Shown here: one piece after another, positions 9,695 through 18,560 of the stretch
How positions within the stretch are numbered: the stretch's first letter is position 1
How the letters are laid out: every line of letters begins with the position of its first letter
NCBI GenBank assembly: GCA_016290295.1
Contig: JAEETJ010000021.1
Coordinates: 1-48,079 of the forward strand
Length of the DNA stretch: 48,079 bases
Source: Bacteroidales bacterium
GTDB taxonomy: Bacteria > Bacteroidota > Bacteroidia > Bacteroidales > WCHB1-69
Reading direction: 5' to 3'
Made by a program: the position numbers and the translations under genes
The notes under the pieces: model-generated
What the model was told of the DNA's origin: nothing
Database searches by the model: none
The model's input: the letters and a program-made list of their open reading frames with translations, nothing else

Positions 9695-11449
9695 ATGTTA
9701 AGAACACACACTTGTGGTGAACTGAACGCTACAAATATCAACCAGACCGTTACTTTGTGCGGCTGGATTCAGAAAGTCCGTAAACTTGGCGGAATGATTT
9801 TCATCGATTTGCGCGACCGCTATGGTATCACGCAGTTGGCTTTTAATAACGAAACGAATGCGGCTTTGTGCCAGCAGGTGGAGAAATTCGGTCGCGAATG
9901 GGTGATTCGCGTAACAGGTACTGTGGCAGAACGCTACAGCAAAAACAAAAATATCCCTACGGGCGACATCGAAATCATCGCTTCGGAAGTGGAGGTGCTG
10001 AACGAGTCCATGACCCCGCCTTTCACCATCGAGGATGAGTCGGATGGTGGCGACGAGCTGCGTATGAAATACCGCTACCTTGACTTGCGCCGTAATCCGG
10101 TGAAAAACAATATTTTGTTCCGTCACAAACTGGCTATCGAAATCCGCAATTACATGAATAACATCGGTTTTGTGGAAATTGAGACGCCTTTCATGATTAA
10201 GTCCACTCCGGAAGGTGCCCGCGACTTTGTGGTGCCCTCACGTATGAATCCAGGCGAATTTTACGCTCTGCCGCAGTCCCCGCAGACTTTCAAACAGCTG
10301 TTGATGGTATCAGGTTTCGACCGCTATTTCCAGATTGTGCGCTGCTTCCGCGATGAAGATTTGCGTGCCGACCGCCAGCCGGAATTTACCCAGGTTGACT
10401 GCGAGATGTCGTTTGTGGAACAAGAGGATATTCTCAATACTTTCGAAGGTTTGATTAAGCATATCTTCAAAAAAATCAAAAATATAGATATTGATCCTAT
10501 TGAAAGAATGACTTGGGCTGATGCCATGAAATACTATGGTTCCGACAAGCCCGATGCCCGTTTCGACATGCGTTTTGTGGAGCTGAATGATGTGACTCAG
10601 CATAAGGAATTCAAGATTTTTAACGAGGCTGAATTGGTAGTAGGTATTGTGGCTAAAGGCTGTGCTAACTACACTCGCAAGCAGCTGGATGGCTTGGTGG
10701 ATTTCGTCCGTCGTCCGCAAGTGGGTGCCGGTGGTTTGGTGTATGTGCTTTGCAACCAGGATGGCACTTTCAAATCTTCAGTGGATAAGTTCTATGACCA
10801 GAACGACCTGAAGGCCATTGCAGCCAAGTGTAACGCCGAGGCTGGTGACTTGATTCTGATTATGTCGGGTCCTCGCATGAAGACTCAGAAACAGCTGTGT
10901 GAGCTGCGTCTGGAGATGGGTACTCGTTTGGGCTTGCGCAAGGCTGGTGAATATAAGTTGCTGTGGGTTGTTGACTTCCCCTTGCTGGAGTGGGATGAGG
11001 AAACCCAGCGTTTCTATGCGATGCATCACCCGTTCACCGCTCCCAAACCGGAGCATGAGGCTATTCTCGAAAGCGATCCGGGAGCAGTCAACGCCAATGC
11101 CTACGACTTGGTCATCAATGGTACCGAGGTGGGTGGTGGCTCTATCAGAATCCACGACCGCCAGTTGCAGAACCGCATGTTCAAGGTGTTAGGTTTCACC
11201 GACGAAGAGGCTCAGAAACAGTTCGGCTTCCTGATGAATGCCTTCCAATATGGAGCACCCCCACACGGAGGTCTGGCTTTCGGCTTCGACAGAATGTGCT
11301 CGGTGCTGTCCGACTGCGACTCCATCCGCGACTTCATCGCATTCCCGAAGAACAATTCGGGTCGCGATATGATGATTGACGCTCCGTCAACCATTTCCGA
11401 TGCACAGCTGCAGGAATTATGTATCAGTGTAAATACAAAACAAGAGTAA
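9695..11449 (+). CDS. aspS: Aspartyl-tRNA synthetase
   Basis: A 584-residue class II aminoacyl-tRNA synthetase of the long bacterial type. The N-terminal OB-fold anticodon-binding domain ([21 protein letters not shown]) is followed by motif 2 ([16 protein letters not shown]), the bacterial GAD insertion in the middle, and motif 3 ([13 protein letters not shown]) near the C-terminus. It charges tRNA-Asp in the cytoplasm. Whether it also charges tRNA-Asn depends on residues not assessed here. The Wzz-like gene starts only 3 bases after its stop, an unusual link between translation and polysaccharide genes. Confidence 0.97.
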   Translation: MLRTHTCGELNATNINQTVTLCGWIQKVRKLGGMIFIDLRDRYGITQLAFNNETNAALCQQVEKFGREWVIRVTGTVAERYSKNKNIPTGDIEIIASEVEVLNESMTPPFTIEDESDGGDELRMKYRYLDLRRNPVKNNILFRHKLAIEIRNYMNNIGFVEIETPFMIKSTPEGARDFVVPSRMNPGEFYALPQSPQTFKQLLMVSGFDRYFQIVRCFRDEDLRADRQPEFTQVDCEMSFVEQEDILNTFEGLIKHIFKKIKNIDIDPIERMTWADAMKYYGSDKPDARFDMRFVELNDVTQHKEFKIFNEAELVVGIVAKGCANYTRKQLDGLVDFVRRPQVGAGGLVYVLCNQDGTFKSSVDKFYDQNDLKAIAAKCNAEAGDLILIMSGPRMKTQKQLCELRLEMGTRLGLRKAGEYKLLWVVDFPLLEWDEETQRFYAMHHPFTAPKPEHEAILESDPGAVNANAYDLVINGTEVGGGSIRIHDRQLQNRMFKVLGFTDEEAQKQFGFLMNAFQYGAPPHGGLAFGFDRMCSVLSDCDSIRDFIAFPKNNSGRDMMIDAPSTISDAQLQELCISVNTKQE

Positions 11450-11452
11450 AAT

Positions 11453-12469
11453 ATGTCACAAGAAAACAAAGAGAATTTCAATTCTTTCAGTTTGGTGCAA
11501 TTCGTCTGGAAATGGCGTAAGACGATAATCCTTGTGTGTCTGGTCACCGCAGTGTTGTCGTTGATAGTGTCATTTTTGATCAAGCCCAAGTTCAAATCCA
11601 CAGCCATTGTCTATGCCCCGCGAACCAATTCTGTGGCGAAAATCTTGCTGAACGAGGAAAACTACAATGAGCGTTTGGACATGAAAGCTTACGCAGAAGC
11701 GGAGGGTACCGAACAGATGATGCAGATCCTCAACTCTCGTGAAATCAAGGATATCCTGATTCAGAAGTTTGATTTGTATGCGCATTATGGCATTGGAGAG
11801 AAAGAAGCTCATCGTCAGACCAAGATATACAAATATCTGAAAAGCGATATTGATATCAAGAGAACCCAGTATGGGGCTATCTCGGTGACGGTGACGAACA
11901 GGGATCCGCAGTTAGCCGCAGATATGGCCAATGAGATTATCGCTCAATTGGATACGGTAAAAAACAAGATTGAACAGGAAAGGACCAAGGCGGCATACGA
12001 ATTGTTACAAAGACAGTTGGAAGTGGTGGATGCCGAAGTTCAACGGATTGATGATTCCATTAAGATTGTGATGGAAAATGGCGTTTTCGATTTCCAAACC
12101 CAGTCGGAAAGGGTAATGCAACAGTACGCCATCGCGGTGTCTCAAGGAAATACGGCCGGCATGAAGCGTTTGGAGGCTGAGATGGAAAAATTGTCCACCT
12201 GGGGTCCGCGTTCGCTCACTTTGTATGAGGAACAGGCGTTTTTCAGAGAATATCAGGCATTATGCCGCTCCAAAATGATGAGTGCCATTGCCGATTTAAG
12301 TACCGATGTACCCGTAAAATTTGTGCTTGAAAACGCTATCCCCGCTGATAAAAAAGCTTATCCCAAGAAATCATTGATTGTGATATTCTCCACTTTGGCG
12401 AGCTTTATTCTTTCAATCTTCGTACTACTGACCATCGAAAAAATTGAGTCGTCCAAAAAAGAAGAATAA
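11453..12469 (+). CDS. Wzz-like chain length determinant / polysaccharide co-polymerase
   Basis: A 338-residue inner membrane protein. A transmembrane helix at about residues 20-44 and another at about 308-330 flank a long, charged, probably helical periplasmic region with coiled-coil character (residues 150-270). This is the Wzz/PCP arrangement, controlling the chain length of O-antigen or capsule polymers. No cytoplasmic tyrosine kinase domain is fused. The next gene is an O-antigen ligase/polymerase-like protein, which supports the assignment. Confidence 0.85.
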   Translation: MSQENKENFNSFSLVQFVWKWRKTIILVCLVTAVLSLIVSFLIKPKFKSTAIVYAPRTNSVAKILLNEENYNERLDMKAYAEAEGTEQMMQILNSREIKDILIQKFDLYAHYGIGEKEAHRQTKIYKYLKSDIDIKRTQYGAISVTVTNRDPQLAADMANEIIAQLDTVKNKIEQERTKAAYELLQRQLEVVDAEVQRIDDSIKIVMENGVFDFQTQSERVMQQYAIAVSQGNTAGMKRLEAEMEKLSTWGPRSLTLYEEQAFFREYQALCRSKMMSAIADLSTDVPVKFVLENAIPADKKAYPKKSLIVIFSTLASFILSIFVLLTIEKIESSKKEE

Positions 12470-12471
12470 AA

Positions 12472-12515
12472 AATTCCCCTTCTTTAGAAGTGATGGCCGA
12501 AGGCCGGGGTAGTGA
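12472..12515. repeat. 44-bp dispersed repeat with an inner GGCCgaaGGCC hairpin
   Basis: The segment matches, in inverted orientation, 40880-40924, with only a few differences over about 45 bases. Its core is GGCC-gaa-GGCC, and its ends read aattcccctt and ggggtagtga. It lies between the Wzz-like and ligase-like genes and could form a hairpin in the transcript. Confidence 0.8.
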
Positions 12516-12550
12516 CGCAAATATAGTACAACTATAGAGAATCGTGTTTC

Positions 12551-13987
12551 ATGAAGCCAGAGCTACGCAATAAACTGATTCTGTGGGCCTGTGTCGGGAT
12601 TTACCTCCTGGTCAACCTGTATTGTATCTGGAAGAAGGAGTTTTTCTTCATTCCGGCGATTGCATTGGTTGTCGGTGTTCTGTATCTCTTGGTTTATCGT
12701 GTAAATTGGCTGATGTATGTCATGGCTTTCGTCACCCCTTTGTCTGTGGTGATGAACAACGAGAAATTCCAATTGGGCATTTCCATGCCTTCGGAATTTA
12801 TTATGATTGCGCTCACCTTATTGTTTTTTTGTCGGCTTTTATATGATCTGAAATGGGACAAGCGTTGGGCATTGCATCCCATCTCAATCGCGGTGTATGC
12901 CTATCTGATATGGATGCTTATGACTTGTGTCACTAGCGAGCGACCCGTGGTGTCGTTCAAATTCTTGGCCTCCAAAATTTGGTTTATCACCTCCTGCTAT
13001 TTTATGGTTATTCAATTGATAAAGAATGATTTGAAAAATGCTGTGAAATTTCTTGATTGCTATACGGTCGGACTTGTCATAGTGGTGATTTATACCACTA
13101 TCCACCATGCCATTATGGGATTTACTGAACATAGTGGACATTGGGTAATGACACCTTTTTATAATGACCACACGGCGTACGGGGCTGTCTTGGCATTCTT
13201 TATTCCTATTGTGGCAGGGCTTTTCTTTCAAACCGAACAGAAAGGAAAGAAGTGGTTTTATCTGCTGTGCGGACTTATCCTATTGACAGGTTTGTACTTG
13301 TCGTATTGCCGTGCCGCTTGGCTGAGCGTCATTGCCATGTTGGGCGTATGGCTGGTGATGAAGCTTAAAATCAAGTTCTCTTGGCTGGTAATGACTGTTG
13401 CTGTTTTGGGTGTGCTTTTCTATTTTTCTTCTGATGATATTTTATACAGAATGGGAAGAAACAGCCAGGATACATCAGGAGATTTGGTGGAGCATATCCA
13501 GTCCATGTCCAATATCAGCACCGACGCTTCCAATGTGGAGCGTTTGAATCGCTGGACTGCCGCTATGGGGATGATCAAGGAACGCCCGGTATTAGGCTGG
13601 GGTCCAGGGACCTATCAATTTGAGTATGCACCATTTCAAAAATCCGAATATCAGACTATTATCTCTACCGATTTTGGTGATGGCGGCAATGCCCACAGCG
13701 AGTATCTTGGCCCTTGTGCCGAAACGGGTATTGTGGGTTTGTTGACTGTTTTAGCCTTGTTGGTGACCAGCCTTTATTCAGGCATTCGTGCATATAGCCG
13801 TGCCAGCGACAGCCTCAGCAGGACATTGGCACTATGTATGACTTTGGCCTTGGTGGGCTATTTCATCCACGGCTTTCTCAATAACTTCTTGGATACCGAT
13901 AAACTCTCCTTGCCCTTCTGGGCCGCCTTTGCCGTGATAACAGTGGTTAGCAATGGGATTGCGGAGAGGAAGGTGGTGGAACAGTAA
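12551..13987 (+). CDS. O-antigen ligase/polymerase family membrane protein
   Basis: A 478-residue polytopic membrane protein with about 10-12 hydrophobic helices. A large periplasmic loop lies at about residues 295-400. The loop carries AHSEYLGPCAETGIVGL, the typical Wzy_C/WaaL motif with a conserved His. Such proteins polymerise O-antigen units or ligate them to lipid A-core at the periplasmic face. Ligase and polymerase cannot be told apart by sequence. It follows the Wzz-like gene in the same direction, so the two probably act on the same polymer. Confidence 0.85.
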   Translation: MKPELRNKLILWACVGIYLLVNLYCIWKKEFFFIPAIALVVGVLYLLVYRVNWLMYVMAFVTPLSVVMNNEKFQLGISMPSEFIMIALTLLFFCRLLYDLKWDKRWALHPISIAVYAYLIWMLMTCVTSERPVVSFKFLASKIWFITSCYFMVIQLIKNDLKNAVKFLDCYTVGLVIVVIYTTIHHAIMGFTEHSGHWVMTPFYNDHTAYGAVLAFFIPIVAGLFFQTEQKGKKWFYLLCGLILLTGLYLSYCRAAWLSVIAMLGVWLVMKLKIKFSWLVMTVAVLGVLFYFSSDDILYRMGRNSQDTSGDLVEHIQSMSNISTDASNVERLNRWTAAMGMIKERPVLGWGPGTYQFEYAPFQKSEYQTIISTDFGDGGNAHSEYLGPCAETGIVGLLTVLALLVTSLYSGIRAYSRASDSLSRTLALCMTLALVGYFIHGFLNNFLDTDKLSLPFWAAFAVITVVSNGIAERKVVEQ

Positions 13988-14022
13988 ATAGTTGACAATT
14001 AATAATTAACAGTTAATAGTTG

Positions 14023-14057
14023 GAATGAGGTTGTCAAAAATTTTGACAACCTCATTC
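14023..14057. terminator. Bidirectional hairpin terminator between convergent genes
   Basis: Perfect 17-bp arms around one central base, left arm 14023-14039 and right arm 14041-14057. The inner A/T-rich part gives short T and A runs on both strands. It lies between the rightward ligase-like gene and the leftward tcdA, as expected of a shared terminator. Confidence 0.8.
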
Positions 14058-14084
14058 TGTGATAATCGTGATAAGGATAAATCA

Positions 14085-14801
14085 TTATAAATCATTAATC
14101 ACTGTAGCGGCGGCATGGCAGCCGAAAATGGCGGGCATGTAGGAAACAGTGCCGACTGTTGATAGCTTGTTGATGTCAGGATTGGCATCAATCATAATGG
14201 CTTCTTCAATGACGGGCTCGGGCGAGAAAACCGCTTTGAATCCCGTGGTGATGCCCATGCGGTGCAGTCGCTTGCGGATGGCATGCGCTAACTTGCACTG
14301 ATGCGTTTTTTTGATGTCAGTAACTTTGACCAGCTCAGGATTAATCTTACCCCCGGCACCCATCACCGATACCAGTCGCATTTGCCGTTGTAAGGCAAAA
14401 TAAATGAGATATACCTTAGGCGATAAGGAGTCGATGGCATCTACTACATAATCAAACTTGGCACTGTCCAACAGTTCTGGAGTACGTTCATCTCGGATAA
14501 ATTCGTGGACGGGATGCAAAATGATGTCAGGATTAATATCCTTCATCCGCTGACAGATAACCTCTACTTTAGGTTTTCCAAGTGTGGAGCGCAAGGCGGG
14601 CAATTGGCGGTTGAGGTTGGTCAGTTCCACCGTGTCGGCATCTACCAAGGTCATCTCGCCAATACCGGCGCGACAGAGTTGCTCGGCGGCGTATGCGCCC
14701 ACTCCGCCCAAACCCACCACCAAAACATGGGCTTTTTGCAGTCGTTCTATCTTTTCTTTGCCATACAGCAGTTCGGTTCTGCTGAGCCAGTTTGTGTCCA
14801 T
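14085..14801 (-). CDS. tcdA: tRNA threonylcarbamoyladenosine dehydratase (TcdA/YgdL, ThiF-MoeB family)
   Basis: A 238-residue E1-like enzyme. The ATP-binding Rossmann motif GLGGVGAYAAEQL lies near residue 30, followed by DADTVELTNLNRQ and the DAIDSLSPK stretch. Length and motifs fit TcdA, which uses ATP to cyclise t6A37 of tRNA to ct6A. ThiF and MoeB relatives normally sit with thiamine or molybdopterin genes, which are absent here. The C-terminal FSPEPV and GTVSYMPAIFG segments also match TcdA. It lies downstream of rpoN on the same strand. Confidence 0.92.
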   Translation of the reverse strand: MDTNWLSRTELLYGKEKIERLQKAHVLVVGLGGVGAYAAEQLCRAGIGEMTLVDADTVELTNLNRQLPALRSTLGKPKVEVICQRMKDINPDIILHPVHEFIRDERTPELLDSAKFDYVVDAIDSLSPKVYLIYFALQRQMRLVSVMGAGGKINPELVKVTDIKKTHQCKLAHAIRKRLHRMGITTGFKAVFSPEPVIEEAIMIDANPDINKLSTVGTVSYMPAIFGCHAAATVINDL

Positions 14802-14852
14802 TTTATCAAAAATTTGTTGGTTGATTTGGAATGAGCTTTTTTTGCTTTTAAA

Positions 14853-14932
14853 AAACTATAGCTTGATTTTCTTATTTTTCACCTTCTACCTCCCACCTTC
14901 TACCTCCCACCTATTAAACTATAGCTTGATTT
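14853..14932. repeat. 17-bp direct repeat duplicating the 3' end of rpoN
   Basis: The 17-mer aaactatagcttgattt is perfect at 14853-14869 and again at 14916-14932. The second copy contains the last codons and stop of rpoN. Between them lies a tandem pair of ccttctacctccca words. The layout looks like a small local duplication rather than a mobile element. Confidence 0.8.
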
Positions 14933-16421
14933 CCCTACGCAGCCGGGCCACGGGCAGTCCTAACTGCTCGCGGTATTTGGCTACTGTGCGGCGGGCAATG
15001 TCGTAGCCTTTTTCTTTTAAGATGGCGCATAATTGCTCATCGGGTAGGGGATTGCTCTTGTCTTCTTGTGCAATTACTTCAGACAGAATCTTTTTGATGG
15101 CTTTGGAGGAGACATCTTCATCGCCGACGGCTTCAGAGAATAGATTCTTAATCAGCAAAATACCGAAAGGAGTTTGCACATATTTGCTGCTGGTAACTCT
15201 CGAAATCGTGGAAATGTCCAAGTTTACTTTTTCCGCTATATCCTTCAGCACCATGGGCTTAAGATCCATCTCATTGCCGGAAAGAAAATATGCCCTCTGC
15301 ATGTCCATGATGGCGTACATGGTGTTGTACAAAATCATCTCACGTAGCGAAAGCAAATTGATGAAGTTGTTTGCGTTATCGAGGTTGTCCTTGAGGAATT
15401 TTTCTGCATCAGCACGGAGCTTGTCGTTTTTCTCCTGACTCAGAAAACGATACTCTTTGGTGAAATCTTTGTTGATTTTAACCTTGGGTATGTAATTGTT
15501 ATTAAGCGATAGCTCTAATTTTCCCTCTCGATTCGTGATGATGAAGTCGGGAACAATAATGGAGCCTGTGCTTTCAATCAGCGTGTCGTTGGAGGCGGGA
15601 TGGGGGTCCAATTTCCGTATTTCTGCCAAGGCCTCTTTCAAGGAACTTTCGTCAATATCAAGTTGACGGATGATTTTATCGTAATGCTTGTTGGTAAAAG
15701 CCTCAAAATAGTCGCGGATAATATGGCGGGCATTCTCCACGGTTTCGCTGTCATCTTTGTGGTTTAGCTGTATCAGCAGGCATTCCTGCAGGTTGCGGGC
15801 ACCTATGCCGTAGGGTTCCAGTTCCTGAATATACTCTACGATGATGTGCTCCAATTCGTCAGGGCTAACGGTGATGTTGTCATTGAACAGCAGTTCGTTG
15901 GACATGGCCAGATTGTCACGTTGGAGATAGCCGTTATCATCCAGATTGCCAATGATGTATTCAGCAATCTCATATTCACGCTCGCTCATGTTCATTTCTC
16001 CTAATTGGCGGAGCAATTGTTCTTGCATGGAGTGGTCGAAGGCGATAATCCTTTCTCGGTTTTCATCGTCGGCAGAGTGGTTGTTGGCATACAGGCGGTA
16101 ATCTGGAATGTCATTTTCATCCTTTTCTTCGTCAGAAAAGAAATCACTGTCGAAAGGGTCCTCATCGTGATTGCGGTCCAATTCACGTGCAATGTCGTCT
16201 TGCTGTTCCTCTTCCTTATCGTTGGCGGCATGGTTGTAGCCGTCTTCCTCGTAGTCGTCATGGTCAATTTCCAGTGCGGGGTTGTCATCCACGGCTTTCC
16301 GTATTTCTTCTTCCAGCCCCATATTCGACAGCTCAATCATCTTCATCAGCTGCACGGTCTGTTGCGAGGCAATCTGTTTCTGCGCGAGTTGCTGTTCTTG
16401 TCCTAAATTATGCTTTGACAT
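14919..16421 (-). CDS. rpoN: RNA polymerase sigma-54 factor
   Basis: A 500-residue alternative sigma factor. The N-terminal activator-interacting region is Gln-rich (EQQLAQKQIASQQTVQLMKM). It is followed by an unusually acidic linker (about residues 45-115, many D and E), the core-binding region, a helix-turn-helix, and the diagnostic RpoN box ARRTVAKYREQL just before the C-terminus. It directs RNA polymerase to -24/-12 promoters and needs an AAA+ activator, none of which is in the window. The start is the ATG at 16421 (MSKHN). The longer start at 16442 would overlap the -7 element at 16440-16447. Confidence 0.96.
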   Translation of the reverse strand: MSKHNLGQEQQLAQKQIASQQTVQLMKMIELSNMGLEEEIRKAVDDNPALEIDHDDYEEDGYNHAANDKEEEQQDDIARELDRNHDEDPFDSDFFSDEEKDENDIPDYRLYANNHSADDENRERIIAFDHSMQEQLLRQLGEMNMSEREYEIAEYIIGNLDDNGYLQRDNLAMSNELLFNDNITVSPDELEHIIVEYIQELEPYGIGARNLQECLLIQLNHKDDSETVENARHIIRDYFEAFTNKHYDKIIRQLDIDESSLKEALAEIRKLDPHPASNDTLIESTGSIIVPDFIITNREGKLELSLNNNYIPKVKINKDFTKEYRFLSQEKNDKLRADAEKFLKDNLDNANNFINLLSLREMILYNTMYAIMDMQRAYFLSGNEMDLKPMVLKDIAEKVNLDISTISRVTSSKYVQTPFGILLIKNLFSEAVGDEDVSSKAIKKILSEVIAQEDKSNPLPDEQLCAILKEKGYDIARRTVAKYREQLGLPVARLRREIKL

Positions 16422-16439
16422 ATCAGTAATTTTGATTTG

Positions 16440-16447
16440 CAAAGATA
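16440..16447 (-). promoter_or_regulatory. -7 promoter element (TATCTTTG) for rpoN
   Basis: The minus strand reads TATCTTTG, 19 bases upstream of the rpoN ATG. A TTTG lies upstream, but its spacing of about 12 bases is shorter than the usual 19-21. Confidence 0.6.
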
Positions 16448-16509
16448 GCGTTTTTTAAGCAAACTTTTTGAGGTATGTGCACGGCTACCACATGAAATTA
16501 TTTTTTTCC

Positions 16510-16537
16510 GTTACTTTTCCCTTGATGGAAAAGTAAC
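16510..16537. repeat. Perfect 11-bp hairpin in the rpoN-methyltransferase intergenic region
   Basis: Arms gttacttttcc (16510-16520) and ggaaaagtaac (16527-16537) flank a 6-base loop. It opens an approximately 1 kb gene-free stretch (16448-17474) of repeats. It lies upstream of rpoN, so it does not terminate that gene. Confidence 0.7.
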
Positions 16538-16660
16538 CAAAAGATCAAGCCGACATGAATGCCGCCCTCTCTGTCCGCCCTCCAACAGCTGCGGCAAAAG
16601 TGAACTGTACGCTGACGCGCTTTTGCACGCAGCTTTAGGAGACCGTCCATTCACACCGCG

Positions 16661-16866
16661 TCCGCACCGCATGTCGGCATTCCCTGCGCACACATCATCA
16701 GGGTCTGATGCTTACATCAATATCCTGTAGGGATGCGATTCATCGTTTCCGCACCGCATGTCGGCATTCCCTGTGCACACATCATCAGGGTCTGATGCTT
16801 ACCACAATATCCTGTAGGTATGCGATTCATCGTTTCCGCACCGCATGTCGGCATCCCCTGCGCACA
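16661..16866. repeat. 87-bp tandem repeat, about 2.4 copies
   Basis: The word tccgcaccgcatgtcggcat recurs at 16661, 16748 and 16835, giving a period of exactly 87 bases. Copies 1 and 2 are nearly identical, and the third breaks off after about 32 bases. Each unit contains a tatcctgtaggDat core (D = a, g or t). Because 87 is divisible by 3, open frames run through the array, but their products are only translated repeats and I do not call them genes. Confidence 0.85.
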
Positions 16867-16896
16867 GAACGGGATTGCATAGACATTCCTAAATTC

Positions 16897-16960
16897 TCCC
16901 TTTAGGGAGATTAATATCAATAGATGTGCACACCACCACCACCGAATCCCGCCAGGGATT
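16897..16960. repeat. Two copies of a short palindromic family (tccc-N4-ggga type)
   Basis: 16897-16926 reads tccctttagggaga followed by ttaatatcaatagatg, which matches the repeats at 29246-29329. 16945-16960 is the palindrome AATCCCGCCAGGGATT. The rest of 16867-17110 shows no gene that I can support. Confidence 0.6.
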
Positions 16961-17111
16961 CCATGTCTGTAGCTGTTGCCGTTACACCATTGTTGTCCGC
17001 GGTGCGTTATGAATTTGCGCCGAAGCACAGAACCTTCACACCGCGGAAGTGGGACCTCAAAGCCGATGCAAAAAATTTTACACATTTGTTCTGCCCAATT
17101 TCTTCTCTCCC

Positions 17112-17144
17112 TTGTCCATAATTCGAGAATTTCATGTATCTTTG
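17112..17144 (+). promoter_or_regulatory. Candidate promoter (TTG-N22-TATCTTTG) facing the RNA and methyltransferase
   Basis: A -7 element TATCTTTG at 17137-17144 is preceded by TTG at 17112-17114, 22 bases apart. No convincing open frame starts shortly downstream. It may therefore drive the structured RNA at 17254-17431, the methyltransferase, or both. Confidence 0.5.
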
Positions 17145-17253
17145 CCGCTGTATTCATAAGAGTAAAAACCAAAATTTAATCAATATCGTAAAATAAAAGT
17201 TTTTAACATAGTATAAACCAAAGCATTAGCTATTATTCGCATTCAAATCAAAA

Positions 17254-17431
17254 GCGTCGGAAACTGATGATTTAGAATTATCGGATAATGCAATTTCACG
17301 GAGGCGTTTAGCTCCGTTGTCCTAATACATAGTTGATGCTCGCACCAACAGGTGTGGGCTAATCTAATAGGACAGCGGGGTTCTCCGACGCTCCCCGTGA
17401 ATGCGATAGAAAGGCCTGCACCTTTCTTTTT
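17254..17431 (+). ncRNA. Candidate structured RNA with 6S-like rod architecture and terminal hairpin plus T-run
   Basis: Nested pairings build a long rod. The closing stem is 17290-17301 with 17395-17404. An asymmetric bubble separates it from a 13-bp stem (17312-17324 with 17368-17380). A 9-bp apical hairpin follows (17338-17346 with 17351-17359, loop AACA). Downstream, a 7-bp hairpin (17408-17414 with 17421-17427) runs into TTTTT, as in an intrinsic terminator. An alternative 8-bp pairing joins 17254-17261 with 17384-17391, which lies in the bubble, so two folds compete. A rod with a central bubble and a rearranging strand is the shape of 6S RNA, the RNA polymerase-binding regulator. That identity is inference. 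The alternative is a terminator-containing leader controlling the methyltransferase 44 bases downstream. Confidence 0.62.
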
Positions 17432-17474
17432 CCCGATAAGTGATTGGTAGTTATTGCGATAACTGTCAATCATA

Positions 17475-18557
17475 ATGGCAAACAAGAACCTCAATCAGGC
17501 GAAAAATGCTAAGAAGGACGAATTTTACACCCAACTCGTGGATATAGAGAACGAGTTGAAGCATTACAAGGCTCATTTCAAAGATAAAACGGTGCTGTGC
17601 AACTGCGATGACCCGCGTATAAGTAATTTTTTCCACTATTTCAGCTACAATTTCGAACAATTAGGCTTGAAAAAGCTGATTACTACCTGTTACAAGAACC
17701 AGAACCGTGACCTGTTCAGTCAAAACGATAGCGAGCGGGCAATTTGGTTGGAATATTATGGCGATAAAAACGGTAATCGCGTGCCTGACCCCGAAGAGAT
17801 TGGTATCCACTATTTCGAAGGAGATGGAGATTTTCGTTCGAAAGAATGCATAGAATTGCTAAAGCAAGCTGATATCGTGGTAACTAATCCGCCATTTTCT
17901 TTGTTTCGGGAATATGTGGCACAACTGATGAAATATGAGAAGAAGTTTGTGATAGTAGGGCATCAAAATGCAATTACGTACAAGGAGATTTTTCCTTTAA
18001 TAAAGGAGAATAAAATCTGGTTAGGATATGGATTTAAAGGTGGTGCAGGTCATTTCATAAGTAGATATGAAGATACAGCAACTGCTGGGGATCATCGTGA
18101 AGGTATGATTCGTGTTTCAGGTGTGAATTGGTTTACTAATTTGGAAATACCAAAACGCAATGAAGAACTAATTTTGTATCGAAAGTATATTATGGAAGAG
18201 TATCCCAAATATGCAGATTTTGATGCAATCAATGTAGACAAAACATCTGATATACCTTCTGATTTTTATGGTGTTATGGGTGTCCCTATTACATTTATGG
18301 ATAAATACAATCCGCGACAATTCGAAATATTGAATTGTTGTGAGCCGTGTATTGATATAAATGTTTTGAGAAAAAGAGAAGGGTTTAGGGAGTACCCATC
18401 GAGGCAAAGAATCTATAATGGGAAATTATGTCAAAAAACATATCATCGCATCCTCATCCGTCGTCGTCAGGCAAGCCAATCCCAACTGTACGCACAAGCT
18501 GAAATGTCCATGCCCATGGCGGCAGAAGAACCCAAAGCATACAACCAAAACCAATAA
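17475..18557 (+). CDS. EcoRI-family adenine-specific DNA methyltransferase
   Basis: A 360-residue protein. The catalytic motif NPPF lies at residues 138-141 (VVTNPPFSLFREY), the N6-adenine signature (D/N)PP(F/Y/W). The N-terminal DEFYTQLVDIENEL and CDDPRISNFFHYF segments resemble the M.EcoRI family. It would methylate adenine in a specific DNA site using S-adenosylmethionine. The target cannot be read from sequence. The gene is followed after 3 bases by a DUF262-HNH nuclease, so the two probably form a restriction-modification-like unit. The stretch 17930-18420 is clearly richer in A+T than both ends of the gene and its neighbours, suggesting recombination or a foreign specificity segment. 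Confidence 0.85.
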   Translation: MANKNLNQAKNAKKDEFYTQLVDIENELKHYKAHFKDKTVLCNCDDPRISNFFHYFSYNFEQLGLKKLITTCYKNQNRDLFSQNDSERAIWLEYYGDKNGNRVPDPEEIGIHYFEGDGDFRSKECIELLKQADIVVTNPPFSLFREYVAQLMKYEKKFVIVGHQNAITYKEIFPLIKENKIWLGYGFKGGAGHFISRYEDTATAGDHREGMIRVSGVNWFTNLEIPKRNEELILYRKYIMEEYPKYADFDAINVDKTSDIPSDFYGVMGVPITFMDKYNPRQFEILNCCEPCIDINVLRKREGFREYPSRQRIYNGKLCQKTYHRILIRRRQASQSQLYAQAEMSMPMAAEEPKAYNQNQ

Positions 18558-18560
18558 ATC

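Noticed and set aside
14085-14801. ThiF or MoeB of thiamine or molybdopterin synthesis
   Set aside because: No thi or moa genes are adjacent, and the length and C-terminal motifs fit TcdA better.
16717-17172. Protein-coding gene on the minus strand
   Set aside because: Most of the frame is the translated 87-bp repeat and other repeat sequence. No start signal or domain is present.
16448-17474. Insertion sequence or prophage remnant
   Set aside because: No transposase or integrase frame and no terminal inverted repeats with target duplication were found. The stretch is repeats and a candidate RNA.
17243-17494. Small gene on the minus strand
   Set aside because: It lies entirely antisense to the structured RNA and the methyltransferase start, and its product has no protein-like features.
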